Origin: Actinomycetota bacterium
Lineage (GTDB): Bacteria; Actinomycetota; Actinomycetes; S36-B12
DNA length: 57,006 nt
Assembly (NCBI GenBank): GCA_017857875.1
Contig: JAFMCH010000005.1
Span: forward strand, 1-57,006
Direction of reading: 5' to 3'
Part shown: one piece after another, positions 42,082 through 50,153 of the stretch
Layout: each line of letters begins with the position of its first letter
How positions within the stretch are numbered: the stretch's first letter is position 1
Translations under genes and position numbers: made by a program
Notes under the pieces: model-generated
Told to the model about the DNA's origin: nothing
The model's database searches: none
The model's input: the letters and a program-made list of their open reading frames with translations, nothing else

Positions 42082-43325
42082 GTCGGGTCACCAGAGAGGG
42101 CGGATTCCTTGCGCAAGGCTAGGCCCATGAAAGCCGCCACCAGCACGATCCCGGTTGCACCGACCGCGACGGTGACCGGTGAAGAGGTGACGTCGATCAT
42201 TACGCCCCAGGCCAAGACACCGATCGGGGCAGCGAAAACACCGATGGTCGTGGCGGCTGCCAAACCTTCCATTTCGTCGCCACCCGGCTCACTCGAACAA
42301 GCCGCTGCCGCGGCCCCGATCATCAAGGACCGATAGGTGAAGCGACAGGCACCCAAGCCAAAGCCGATCAGCGTCCACGCCACCAGATCAGAGGTACTCA
42401 GAGGCAGCAGGGCGCTCAGACTGAAGGCAAACATGAATACGCCCGCGCCCACCAATGCCCACAGCGATGCCTGGATAGCACCCCACCGCCGTTCAACGCG
42501 ACCGACAACCAAAGGGGTCACCACTCGGCCGGCACCGATGCCTGCCAGCACGAGTCCGGCGCCGGACGGCAGCGGGGCATGGTCGACGCTATTGAGGATT
42601 GGCACGATCAAGCTGATCATCGGCACTATGAATAGCGTCGTGGCAACCACCAGGATCACCACCTCACGGAGGCGCGCATTCGTGCGCAGGGAGCCGAGGA
42701 TTCTGCGCATCGGCTGACCGCGATCCTCCCGCGGCGGATTCGGCTCACGTAACGGCGCCACTCGCATCACAAACACCGCGAGCGGAATGGTGAGCAGACC
42801 ATTAGCGATGACCCCGGCGGCTGGATCCGTGGCGCTGATGATGCTGCCGCCGATGATGGCTCCCGCAACGGCGGCCAACCCCGACACAGCCGATCGCCAG
42901 GACATCGATGCGGCTATCGAAGTCTTATCGAAGTAGGTGCGGGTCACGATGGGGGTCAGCACGGCAGTGATGCCTGACAATAGACCGAAGACCGGAGCAG
43001 CAATCAATAAGACCGCGACCTGCTCGTCGGTGGTGGCCACGATGATTCCCGTGATGATCCACGACACTGCAACACCGGCCTGGGCCCAGGCGAACACCTT
43101 AAGGGGGCCTCGCCTAGCCGCAAGCCGTTCGGTCCAGGGTGCCGCGATACCCGCGCACACCAGGAGCAGGGCAAGGAACACGGCGGTGATCAGACCACCA
43201 TTCCCACTCGCACCCAAGGTTGTTGCCGCGGTGGCACCTAGGGTGCCCGCAATAGTCCCGGCTACCGCGATACCCCCGACCACAAGGTAGCCGACCGACG
43301 TAGAACGTGCGCCCGACTTGACCAC
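42078..43325 (-). CDS. Major facilitator superfamily transporter
   Basis: A 415-residue integral membrane transporter with about twelve hydrophobic segments. The N-terminal half contains GTLGATAATTLGASGNGGLI and IAAPWTERLAARRGPLKVFA, the latter with the R-x-G-R-like loop between helices 2 and 3. The second half begins with VVILVVATTLFIV. The substrate is unknown; multidrug or sugar efflux are both possible. The GTG at 43325 is preceded by GAGGGG. It overlaps the htrA gene by 4 nt (ATGA), so they form an operon. DUF3117 lies upstream on the same strand. Confidence 0.8.
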   Translation of the reverse strand: MVKSGARSTSVGYLVVGGIAVAGTIAGTLGATAATTLGASGNGGLITAVFLALLLVCAGIAAPWTERLAARRGPLKVFAWAQAGVAVSWIITGIIVATTDEQVAVLLIAAPVFGLLSGITAVLTPIVTRTYFDKTSIAASMSWRSAVSGLAAVAGAIIGGSIISATDPAAGVIANGLLTIPLAVFVMRVAPLREPNPPREDRGQPMRRILGSLRTNARLREVVILVVATTLFIVPMISLIVPILNSVDHAPLPSGAGLVLAGIGAGRVVTPLVVGRVERRWGAIQASLWALVGAGVFMFAFSLSALLPLSTSDLVAWTLIGFGLGACRFTYRSLMIGAAAAACSSEPGGDEMEGLAAATTIGVFAAPIGVLAWGVMIDVTSSPVTVAVGATGIVLVAAFMGLALRKESALSGDPT

Positions 43326-43351
43326 TGGGTTCCCCTCAGGAAAAAGCTGGC

Positions 43352-43519
43352 TTACGCCACAGCAGCGGTGAGTTTTTCGCCCAATTCGGTCACCTCGGTG
43401 ACATTAAGTTCAACCACGAGCCGGCCACCACCTTCAAGCGGAACCCGCATCACGTAGCTACGGCCTTCCTTGGTTACCTCCATCGGGCCATCGCCCGTAC
43501 GTGGCTTCATGGCGGCCAT
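43352..43519 (-). CDS. DUF3117 small protein
   Basis: A 55-residue protein of DUF3117, found throughout actinobacteria. It carries the family core MAAMKPRTGDGPMEVTKE and VMRVPLEGGGRLVVELN. Its structure is a small beta-rich fold with no known function; expression in M. tuberculosis (Rv1211) is high by recollection. The ATG at 43519 is preceded by GAAGGG, which fixes the start against the longer track ORF (43561). It may be read into the MFS-htrA operon, whose first gene starts 27 bp after its stop. Confidence 0.9.
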   Translation of the reverse strand: MAAMKPRTGDGPMEVTKEGRSYVMRVPLEGGGRLVVELNVTEVTELGEKLTAAVA

Positions 43520-43571
43520 GAATGATCCCTTCATTCGTGCACTCAAGCGGCTGCGTAACACCGTTTAGGCA

Positions 43572-43587
43572 GGGGCTCACATGCCCC
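43572..43587. terminator. Hairpin upstream of DUF3117 gene
   Basis: GGGGC and GCCCC flank a TCACAT loop in the gap between the DivIVA-domain and DUF3117 genes. It has no T-run. It could end DivIVA-gene transcription or lie in the DUF3117 leader. Confidence 0.3.
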
Positions 43588-43692
43588 ATCTGTCAGTAAG
43601 GGCCCATTATCGCCTATCGCGTGCCACTTCGCTGCCTGCGGGTGCTAGTTGACCGGACCCGGCGTGCGGAGGCCCGCGTGTTCAGGGGGCAA

Positions 43693-43980
43693 TTAATCGC
43701 CGCGCAGCTGGCGGATCTGTTCATTGCGATCGGCAAGTTCGGCGGTGAGTCGCTCCACGACCGCATCAACATCACTCATCTTGTAACCGCGCACCGCTTG
43801 ATCAAGGTGGAGCTCGTCAACAGCATCGATCGATAATTCACCGATCGGTACCTCGACCAGGGCGGGGCGGCCCACATCGCCGGAGTCATCGGCCAGGCCC
43901 GGGTCGGGCCAACGATTCGTGGCCAACAGCACCGTTCCGGTAATCACCGCGATCCCCACGAGCACGAACAAGATGGCCAT
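43693..43980 (-). CDS. Membrane-anchored DivIVA-domain protein
   Basis: A 95-residue protein: one N-terminal membrane helix (ILFVLVGIAVITGTVLLATN), a linker, and a short DivIVA N-terminal domain-like coiled coil (LHLDQAVRGYKMSDVDAVVERL). Similar proteins lie beside folP2 in mycobacteria (Rv1209 by recollection) and may localise to curved membrane or poles. The track start 44004 overlaps folP by 9 nt; ATG 43980 (MAILFVL) leaves a 15-bp divergent gap and is preferred. Function is unknown. Confidence 0.78.
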   Translation of the reverse strand: MAILFVLVGIAVITGTVLLATNRWPDPGLADDSGDVGRPALVEVPIGELSIDAVDELHLDQAVRGYKMSDVDAVVERLTAELADRNEQIRQLRGD

Positions 43981-43995
43981 GGAGACTATGGTGCC

Positions 43996-44898
43996 ATGGC
44001 CCAACCTGGTGATCCTGCTTCGACCGCGCCCGGACCCCTCGTGTTGAACGGTCAGTCATTCGACTCTGACCAGCGCCTCATCATGGCGATCATCAATCGC
44101 ACCCCTGATTCGTTTTATGACGCCGGTGCCACATTCGCCGACGATGCCGCACTCGATGCCGCCCGCGAGGCGGTGGCCGCAGGTGCAAACATCCTCGACA
44201 TCGGCGGAGTCAAGGCAGGTCCGGGCGTCGTGGTGTCGGTGCGCGAGGAAATTGAGCGCACCGCCGAGTTCATCGCCACACTGCGCGCTGAGCACCCGCG
44301 CACGGTAATCAGCGTGGACACCTGGCGAGCTGAGGTGGGCGACGCCGCCTGTCGGGCTGGGGCCACATTGATTAACGATGCCTGGGGCGGGGTGGAACCT
44401 GAGTTGGTTGAGGTGGCCGCCCAATATGGCGTGGGCATCGTGTGTACTCACGCTGGTGGGCAGCACCCGCGTACGCGACCCCACCGCATCGCCTACCCCG
44501 ACGTGATGGCAGATGTACTGACGCGCACGCTTGCCCTCGCCACCAGAGCAGAACAGGTCGGAGTCCCGCGAAGCGCCATCATCATCGACCCTGGTCACGA
44601 CTTTGGGCTTAACACCCGTCAATCCCTTGAGGTAACTCGCCGGCTGGACGAGATGGTTGATACCGGTTGGCCGGTCCTGGTCTCCCTGTCTCGCAAAGAC
44701 TTTGTCGGTGAGACACTCGATATTTCAGTGCCCCAGGATCGTCTCACCGGCACCCTCGCGGCAACCTCCATAGCTACCTGGCTGGGTGCTCGAGTCTTTC
44801 GCGTACACGATGTCGCACAAACGCGCCACACCGTTGACATGGTGGATGCGATCCGCGGGATCCGCCAACCGAGCGTGAATAGACGTGGCTTGGCCTGA
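43996..44898 (+). CDS. folP2: FolP2-like pterin-binding protein (dihydropteroate synthase homologue)
   Basis: A 300-residue TIM-barrel protein of the dihydropteroate synthase family. Visible motifs are LIMAIINRTPDSFYDAGATF (pterin loop), NILDIGGVKAGPG, TVISVDTWRAEVG, INDAWGG, DPGHDFGLNT and LVSLSRKDFVG. True synthase has GGESTRPG in the second motif, but this protein has GGVKAGPG, the FolP2 form known from mycobacteria, whose synthase activity is doubtful. So it may bind a pterin-like ligand for another purpose. No other folate gene is nearby. It is divergent from the DivIVA-domain gene, as in Rv1207-Rv1209 by recollection, but the intervening glucosyl-phosphoglycerate synthase gene is absent. 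Confidence 0.85.
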   Translation: MAQPGDPASTAPGPLVLNGQSFDSDQRLIMAIINRTPDSFYDAGATFADDAALDAAREAVAAGANILDIGGVKAGPGVVVSVREEIERTAEFIATLRAEHPRTVISVDTWRAEVGDAACRAGATLINDAWGGVEPELVEVAAQYGVGIVCTHAGGQHPRTRPHRIAYPDVMADVLTRTLALATRAEQVGVPRSAIIIDPGHDFGLNTRQSLEVTRRLDEMVDTGWPVLVSLSRKDFVGETLDISVPQDRLTGTLAATSIATWLGARVFRVHDVAQTRHTVDMVDAIRGIRQPSVNRRGLA

Positions 44899-44900
44899 AT

Positions 44901-44925
44901 CTGGCGAGCGCTGAAAATCCGCCAG
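44901..44925 (+). terminator. Possible terminator after folP2
   Basis: CTGGCG and CGCCAG flank a 13-nt loop 2 bp after the folP2 stop, followed by TCTTT. The stem is short and the T-run weak. Confidence 0.35.
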
Positions 44926-45030
44926 TCTTTACCCAACCCGAACATGGCTCGAATCACTTCCACACAGTGAGCACGCACAGTTGTTGTCATGGCGGCACAT
45001 CGGCCGCCCGATGGCAATAAGGAGAGCACC

Positions 45031-45651
45031 ATGCGAAACCGTCGAACCACTTCAGCCCTGGCCGCCAGCGCCCTGGTCTTGACCGGAATGGCCGGAATCG
45101 CCGTTGCGGCCGGCGCCCAGGCTGACGATGAAACCCCCGCGCCCGGAACGTCCGCACCTGGAGCCGCCGATACCGACCCCGAGCGAGACCGCGATCGCGT
45201 CGGCCAAGGTCCGCGTTCGGGCAAGGGCCAGATGCGTGAACTAGGCCAGAACATGCTGCACGGTGAGATCGTTGTCGAAGACGAGAACGGCGTCGCTCAA
45301 ACACGACTGATTCAACGCGGCGAGGTGACCGCGATCGATGGCGGCTCAGTGACCGTTGAGAGCAGCGACGGCTTTGTCGCGACCTACACGATCACCGATG
45401 AGACAGAGCAAAAGCGCGATCGTGAAGATGGCATCGCCCAGATCGGCGACACCGCTCACGTGAAGGCACAAGGCGATGGCTCAGCAGAATTCATCGGAGC
45501 CATGAGCCCCGAGGCCGAGGCCGAAATGGAGCAGCGTCGCGCAGACATGGAGGAGTGGATGTCCACACGTCCTGAGGGTGCGGGCAAGCCAGGTCGCGGT
45601 CCCGGTGGCCAGCGTCACGGCGGCCCGGGGCAGGCTGACGAAGCCGCATAG
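45031..45651 (+). CDS. Secreted protein with DUF5666-like domain
   Basis: A 206-residue exported protein. The first 35 residues form a Sec signal peptide (MRNRRTTSALAASALVL...), with cleavage likely after AAGAQA. An acidic, Pro/Asp-rich linker follows, then a small beta domain resembling DUF5666 (RGEVTAIDGGSVTVESSDGF and TYTITDETEQ), and a Gly/Pro-rich, charged C-terminus (GRGPGGQRHGGPGQ). I do not recognise a precise function. AAGGAG 6-7 nt upstream fixes the ATG at 45031 over the track start 44989. It precedes the YceI gene in the same direction. Confidence 0.72.
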   Translation: MRNRRTTSALAASALVLTGMAGIAVAAGAQADDETPAPGTSAPGAADTDPERDRDRVGQGPRSGKGQMRELGQNMLHGEIVVEDENGVAQTRLIQRGEVTAIDGGSVTVESSDGFVATYTITDETEQKRDREDGIAQIGDTAHVKAQGDGSAEFIGAMSPEAEAEMEQRRADMEEWMSTRPEGAGKPGRGPGGQRHGGPGQADEAA

Positions 45652-45670
45652 CCAGCCGATACGCACTCGC

Positions 45671-45755
45671 GGGGACTCCCGGGTAGACAGCGTGGTGAGG
45701 TGTCTGATTCACTTAGTTGAATTATCAATTACCTACCTGCGACCTAGGAGTCCCC
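45671..45755 (+). promoter_or_regulatory. Inverted repeat that includes the yceI ribosome binding site
   Basis: GGGGACTCC (45671-45679) is a perfect complement of GGAGTCCCC (45747-45755), which contains the yceI ribosome binding site and ends one base before the ATG. If both arms are on one transcript they would hide the ribosome binding site. Confidence 0.4.
45717..45728. promoter_or_regulatory. Palindrome in the yceI promoter, possible MarR-type operator
   Basis: TTGA-ATTA-TCAA is a 12-bp palindrome with a 4-bp centre. It lies between TTCACT (45708-45713) and TACCTA (45730-45735), which could be -35 and -10. MarR-family sites often have such TTGA..TCAA arms; no MarR gene is in this window. 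Confidence 0.4.
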
Positions 45756-46304
45756 ATGAGTACCGACCTCGCCACCACGACCGGCACCTGGACCATCGAT
45801 CCCACCCACACGACGATCAGCTTTTCAGCGCGCCACGCGATGATCGCGAAGGTGCGCGGGCAGTTCAATGAATTCACCGGCACCTTGACCCTCGATGGTC
45901 AGTCACCGGCGCGGTCCACCGCAGACCTGACCATCATGAGCGCCAGTATCGACACCAATAACCTCGACCGCGATGCTCATTTGAAATCCGCAGACTTCCT
46001 GGATGTTGATCAGTTTCCGACCATCACCTTCACCACCACTTCGGTCAAGGCCACCGCAGATGGCTTCATCGTGTCGGGCGTTTTGGATATCCACGGGATC
46101 GCCAAGCCTGTAGACGTCACCTGGGAACTCATCGGCATCAACACCGACCCCTTTGGCGCAATTCGCATCGGCTTCGAAGGGCACACGGAAATCAGTCGCA
46201 AGGAGTTCGGGCTGGTCTGGAACGTGGCGCTCGAGGCCGGCGGCGTGCTGGTCGGTGATGCGATCAAGCTCAGCTTTGATGTTGAGGCCGTCAAGCAGGT
46301 GTGA
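45756..46304 (+). CDS. YceI-family lipid-binding-like protein
   Basis: A 182-residue lipocalin-like YceI domain protein, which binds isoprenoid-like or fatty lipids in other bacteria. Family marks are GTWTIDPTHTTISFSARHAMI, SADFLDVDQFPTITFT and VSGVLDIHGIAKPV. Without a signal peptide it is predicted to be cytoplasmic, as in other actinobacteria. AGGAG stands 5 nt before the ATG at 45756, which excludes the longer track start. A palindrome and an inverted repeat upstream suggest control of its expression. The dapD gene follows after 24 bp, with its own likely promoter. Confidence 0.92.
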   Translation: MSTDLATTTGTWTIDPTHTTISFSARHAMIAKVRGQFNEFTGTLTLDGQSPARSTADLTIMSASIDTNNLDRDAHLKSADFLDVDQFPTITFTTTSVKATADGFIVSGVLDIHGIAKPVDVTWELIGINTDPFGAIRIGFEGHTEISRKEFGLVWNVALEAGGVLVGDAIKLSFDVEAVKQV

Positions 46305-46316
46305 TCAACGCTGGGC

Positions 46317-46322
46317 TAACGT
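46317..46322 (+). promoter_or_regulatory. -10 hexamer of dapD
   Basis: TAACGT lies 6 nt before the GTG at 46329. Confidence 0.45.
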
Positions 46323-46328
46323 CGCGGT

Positions 46329-47264
46329 GTGACGCACACACACTCTCGCGAATCGGCAGCCGGAATCGGACTCGCAACCTATCGCGGTGACGCACTCCTA
46401 GACGTGTGGTTCCCCGAGCCTGTTCTCGACCCAACTCCGGCTTCCGTGCCCGGCATCGACACGGCTATTCGCGCCGATGACGTGCGGGGCCTGCATACCA
46501 AAACTATTCGCGTCGTCATCGACGATCTGGCGCAGGCGCCCGCTGATGCGGCCGATGCCTATCTGAGATTGCACTTACTGTCGCACCGACTCGTGCAGCC
46601 TCGAACAATCAACCTTGATGGCATTTTCGGCCTCCTGCCGCTGAATGCCTGGACCTCCCTGGGACCGGTGGCACCGGATGATTTAGCCAACACCACCCTT
46701 CGAGCGCGGAGCCATGGCGTTCACCTCACAGTCTTTGGTGTTGATCGCTTTCCCCGCATGATCGACTACGTCGCACCCACCGGTGTCCGCATCGCAGATG
46801 GCGACCGGGTTCGGCTAGGTGCGCACCTGGCCGCAGGAACGGTCATCATGCATGAGGGGTTCGTGAACTTCAATGCCGGGACCCTGGGCACATCGATGGT
46901 CGAAGGTCGAATTTCCGCAGGGGTCGTTGTGGGTGACGGATCGGATATCGGGGGTGGTGCCTCCATCATGGGCACCCTGTCTGGTGGGGGTCAAGAGGTC
47001 ATCACCGTTGGCGAGCAATGCTTGATCGGTGCCAACGCCGGAATCGGCATCAGTCTCGGTGACCGATGCATTGTCGAGGCTGGCGCCTACATCACCGGAG
47101 GCTCGCTGCTGACACTTCCCGATGGCCGCGTCGTCAAGGCGCGGGAGGTCTCCGGCGTCGACGATCTACTGTTTCGCCGTCATTCCGTCTCCGGTGCACT
47201 CCAGGCACTGCCTCGCACCGGCGATTGGGGTGGGCTGAACTCAGCGTTACACACAAACGCCTAG
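46329..47264 (+). CDS. dapD: Tetrahydrodipicolinate N-succinyltransferase
   Basis: A 311-residue enzyme that transfers succinyl from succinyl-CoA to tetrahydrodipicolinate in lysine/diaminopimelate synthesis. It belongs to the actinobacterial DapD type. The left-handed beta-helix section shows [40 protein letters not shown] and [20 protein letters not shown]. The C-terminus has [20 protein letters not shown]. The GTG start has TAACGT 6 nt upstream. The next step enzyme, DapC, is encoded about 1.4 kb away on the other strand, with citrate synthase between. Confidence 0.93.
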   Translation: MTHTHSRESAAGIGLATYRGDALLDVWFPEPVLDPTPASVPGIDTAIRADDVRGLHTKTIRVVIDDLAQAPADAADAYLRLHLLSHRLVQPRTINLDGIFGLLPLNAWTSLGPVAPDDLANTTLRARSHGVHLTVFGVDRFPRMIDYVAPTGVRIADGDRVRLGAHLAAGTVIMHEGFVNFNAGTLGTSMVEGRISAGVVVGDGSDIGGGASIMGTLSGGGQEVITVGEQCLIGANAGIGISLGDRCIVEAGAYITGGSLLTLPDGRVVKAREVSGVDDLLFRRHSVSGALQALPRTGDWGGLNSALHTNA

Positions 47265-47276
47265 CGGGTCCGGTGC

Positions 47277-48560
47277 CTAACGCGCTTCTAGGGCCACGTA
47301 GTCGCGCATCGGTTCGCCCACGTACACCTGACGAGGGCGACCGATCTTGGTCGTGGGGTCGTCGATCATTTCGCGCCACTGCGCGATCCAGCCGGGTAGC
47401 CGACCCAGGGCGAACAAGACGGTGAACATCCGCGGCGGAAAGCCCATCGCCTTGTAAATCAACCCGGTGTAGAAGTCGACATTCGGGTAGAGCCGACGAG
47501 ACACGAAGAAGTCATCAGCCAACGCGACCTCTTCGAGACGCAAGGCAATATCTAGCAGTGGATCCTTTACCTGCAATGCCTCAAAGGTCTCATAGGCGGC
47601 CTTTTTTACGATGGCCGCCCGCGGATCGTAGTTCTTGTACACCCGATGCCCAAAGCCCATCAGCTTCACGCCGTCCTCGCGGTTTTTCACCTGGCGAATG
47701 AAGGTGTTGACACCGCCGCCTGATGCATGGATCCCCTCGAGCATCTCCAGCACCGCCTGATTGGCTCCGCCATGAAGCGGACCGAACAACGCGTTGATGC
47801 CCGCCGACACGGAGGCGAACATATTGGCATGCGAGGAGCCCACCAGCCGCACCGTTGAGGTGGAGCAGTTTTGTTCATGATCGGCGTGGAGCAACAACAA
47901 CATGTTGAGTGTGCGCGAGACAACCGGATTGATCTCGTAATCCTCCGCAGGAACACCGAAGGTCATGCGCAGGAAGTTATCGACGAACCCGAGTGAATTA
48001 TCCGGATACAAAAAGGGCTGGCCGACCGACTTCTTGTAGGCATACGCGGCGATGGTGGGCATTTTTGCCAGCAGCCGGATGGTCGAGATTTCGACCTGCT
48101 CGGGATCAAATGGATCGAGAGCATCTTGATAGAAGGTCGACAGCGCCGAAACCGCCGAAGACAACACCGGCATCGGATGAGCATCCGGTGGAAATCCATC
48201 AAAGAAACGTCGCAGGTCTTCGTGCAGCATCGTGTGGCGTTTGATGTTCGACTTGAACTCGCCGAGCGCCTCTGGCGTGGGCAATTCGCCGTAAATCAAC
48301 AGGTAGGCAGTCTCCAAGAACGTGGATTGCTCCGCCAATTGTTCGATCGGATAGCCGCGGTATCGCAAGATGCCCTTGTCGCCGTCGATGTACGTCACCG
48401 ACGATGAACAGGCCGCCGTGTTGACGAAGCCGTGATCGAGCGTGACGTGACCGGTGGTGGATAACAGCGGAGCGATGTTGTAGCCATCTTCGCCGATGGT
48501 GGCGTGGACTTCGGGAAGGTCAAGGCTTCCACCCGGGTAGTTCAAGACCGCATCGGTCAC
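47277..48560 (-). CDS. gltA: Citrate synthase
   Basis: A 427-residue type II citrate synthase that condenses acetyl-CoA and oxaloacetate. Motifs: TYIDGDKGILRYRGYPIEQL, then LHADHEQNCSTSTVRLVGSS with a catalytic His, GPLHGGANQAVLEML (oxaloacetate binding), LMGFGHRVYKNYDPRA, and the catalytic Asp in VDFYTGLIYKAMG. The GTG at 48560 is preceded by AAAGGAGGT, the best ribosome binding site in the window, so the track start 48671 is wrong. It ends just short of convergent dapD. DapC lies upstream on the same strand. Confidence 0.95.
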   Translation of the reverse strand: MTDAVLNYPGGSLDLPEVHATIGEDGYNIAPLLSTTGHVTLDHGFVNTAACSSSVTYIDGDKGILRYRGYPIEQLAEQSTFLETAYLLIYGELPTPEALGEFKSNIKRHTMLHEDLRRFFDGFPPDAHPMPVLSSAVSALSTFYQDALDPFDPEQVEISTIRLLAKMPTIAAYAYKKSVGQPFLYPDNSLGFVDNFLRMTFGVPAEDYEINPVVSRTLNMLLLLHADHEQNCSTSTVRLVGSSHANMFASVSAGINALFGPLHGGANQAVLEMLEGIHASGGGVNTFIRQVKNREDGVKLMGFGHRVYKNYDPRAAIVKKAAYETFEALQVKDPLLDIALRLEEVALADDFFVSRRLYPNVDFYTGLIYKAMGFPPRMFTVLFALGRLPGWIAQWREMIDDPTTKIGRPRQVYVGEPMRDYVALEAR

Positions 48561-48676
48561 GCGGGACCTCCTTTGGTGAGCCCCGGTTAGGGCTTGGTCA
48601 TTGGCCCGGATGTGGGCACTCGATCGCTTTTGCACCAATACCGTACCTAGGTCCGGCATCGCCCCTGGCATGAACC

Positions 48677-49777
48677 CTACCCACGGCCACCGAGGCGCTC
48701 GGCAGCACGGTCAATGACCACGTCTGGGGCTGTGAGACACACGCGGACGTGTTCGGCACCGACGCTGCCGTAGAAGTCCCCGGGTGTGACCAGGATTCCT
48801 TCGGCCGCCAGCGCAGCCGCAGTTTGCCAGCAATTTTCCCCACGCGTGGCCCACAGGTACAGGCCTGCCTGACTGTGATCGATCCGAAAACCATTGCCCT
48901 GCAGGGCTGTGCGCAGGATGGCCCTGCGATGCAGATAGACCTCTCGTTGACGTTGCACATGCTCGTCATCATTGAGAGCGGCGACGGCCGCAGCCTGAAT
49001 CGGCGAGGGCACCAGCAATCCCAGATGCTTGCGCACCTGCAAGATCTGCGTCACCAACGCCTGATCGCCGGCCAGAAATCCGAATCGGTAACCCGCCATG
49101 TTCGACCGCTTCGACAGCGAATGCAGGCTGATAACGCCCTGCCGATCTGTGCCGCACACCTTGGGGTGCAGCATCGACACGTGCTCACCTTCCCAGGCAA
49201 ACTCCGCGTAACACTCATCAGATGCCACGACGGCACCAGCCTCGCGGGCGGCGGTGAGAAGCGCCCGCTGTTCGGCGGCCGTATGCATGCCGCCGGTGGG
49301 GTTACTCGGTGAATTGATCCAGACCAACGACGCACCGGCGATGTCGTCCACGTCATCGCTCACGACCACCTGACACCCAGCAAGACGAGCACCCACGTCG
49401 TAGGTGGGGTAGGCCAGCGTGGGAATCACGACGCGATCATCAGGCCCGAGCCCGAGCAGGGTCGGCAGTAGAGCCACCATCTCCTTGGACCCGATACTGG
49501 GAATGATGCGGTCAGCGTCGGTCAGGACTACATCGAGGCTGCGGGCCAACCAGTCAGCCGCAGCAGCGCGAACGGCATCGGAGCCGACCGTCGTGGGGTA
49601 TCCCGGCGCATCCGCGGCCTGACACAGGTCATGTTGGGCCATGCGTGGCGTGGGATCAACCGGCGTGCCGATGGTCAGATCGGCGATCCCACGTGGGTGG
49701 GCCTGCGCGGTAGCAACCAGCGGCGCTAAGCGGTCCCAGGGAAAGTCCGGCAGCGAGTGCGACCGAGCCGGAATCAG
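48677..49777 (-). CDS. dapC: Succinyldiaminopimelate transaminase, probable CTG start
   Basis: A 366-residue PLP aminotransferase, third step of the succinylase diaminopimelate pathway. Motifs: SIGSKEMVALLPTLLGL, INSPSNPTGG, DECYAEFAWEG, and the PLP-lysine in SLHSLSKRSNMAGYRFGF. The ORF track begins at 49642, cutting off the conserved N-terminus. I extended the frame upstream and read PDFPWDRLAPLVATAQAHPR and IADLTIGTPVDPTP, the normal DapC start region. No ATG, GTG or TTG exists there. CTG at 49777 overlaps the ferredoxin stop (CTGA), and GGAAG lies 7 nt upstream, giving the usual length. I take it as the start, coupled to ferredoxin. Confidence 0.85.
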   Translation of the reverse strand: MIPARSHSLPDFPWDRLAPLVATAQAHPRGIADLTIGTPVDPTPRMAQHDLCQAADAPGYPTTVGSDAVRAAAADWLARSLDVVLTDADRIIPSIGSKEMVALLPTLLGLGPDDRVVIPTLAYPTYDVGARLAGCQVVVSDDVDDIAGASLVWINSPSNPTGGMHTAAEQRALLTAAREAGAVVASDECYAEFAWEGEHVSMLHPKVCGTDRQGVISLHSLSKRSNMAGYRFGFLAGDQALVTQILQVRKHLGLLVPSPIQAAAVAALNDDEHVQRQREVYLHRRAILRTALQGNGFRIDHSQAGLYLWATRGENCWQTAAALAAEGILVTPGDFYGSVGAEHVRVCLTAPDVVIDRAAERLGGRG

Positions 49778-50100
49778 TTGTCTACTTCCTTGGCCGGCAC
49801 AAGGGTCACGATGCCGACATCAAAGGGCTGAGCGCCCAGCTTTGCCGCGCCCCCGGGTGACCCGAGGTCGGCGAAGAACTCAGCGTTCGCAGCCGTGTAA
49901 TCACTCCATTCATCAGGCACATCATCTTCATAGAAGATCGCCTCGACCGGACACACCGGCTCGCAAGCGCCGCAGTCCACGCATTCGTCTGGCTGGATGT
50001 AGAGCATGCGTTCGCCCTCATAAATGCAGTCAACCGGACATTCCTCAATGCAGGACTTGTCCTTGATATCGACACACGGAAACGCGATGACGTAGGTCAC
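49774..50100 (-). CDS. fdxC: Seven-iron ferredoxin
   Basis: A 108-residue ferredoxin carrying one 3Fe-4S and one 4Fe-4S cluster. Cluster ligands are visible in CVDIKDKSCIEECPVDCIYE and CVDCGACEPVCPVEAIF, the Mycobacterium FdxC/Thermus type. A C-terminal acidic extension (DVPDEWSDYTAANAEFFADL) completes the family pattern. It transfers electrons to an unidentified partner. GTG 50100 has only a weak ribosome binding site. Its stop overlaps the likely dapC CTG start. In M. tuberculosis fdxC (Rv1177) also neighbours a DapC-like gene (Rv1178), by recollection. Confidence 0.93.
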   Translation of the reverse strand: MTYVIAFPCVDIKDKSCIEECPVDCIYEGERMLYIQPDECVDCGACEPVCPVEAIFYEDDVPDEWSDYTAANAEFFADLGSPGGAAKLGAQPFDVGIVTLVPAKEVDN

Positions 50101-50127
50101 CTGGCTTGAGTCCCTTCACGCATTGTT

Positions 50128-50150
50128 CCGGGGCGGACTTCCCGCCCCGG
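50128..50150. terminator. GC-rich hairpin after the VanW-family gene
   Basis: CCGGGGCGG and CCGCCCCGG flank an ACTTC loop just downstream of the VanW-family stop, in the gap to the ferredoxin gene. There is no U-tract, so it is a hairpin-only terminator candidate or a part of the ferredoxin leader. Confidence 0.45.
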
Positions 50151-50153
50151 GGT

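Noticed and set aside
43980-43996. Leaderless -10 (TATGGT) for folP2
   Set aside because: It stands only 3 nt before the ATG, unlike the 6-8 nt seen at other genes.
49574-49642. ATG 49642 as the dapC start
   Set aside because: It would delete about 45 conserved N-terminal residues, and the upstream frame encodes the expected family sequence.
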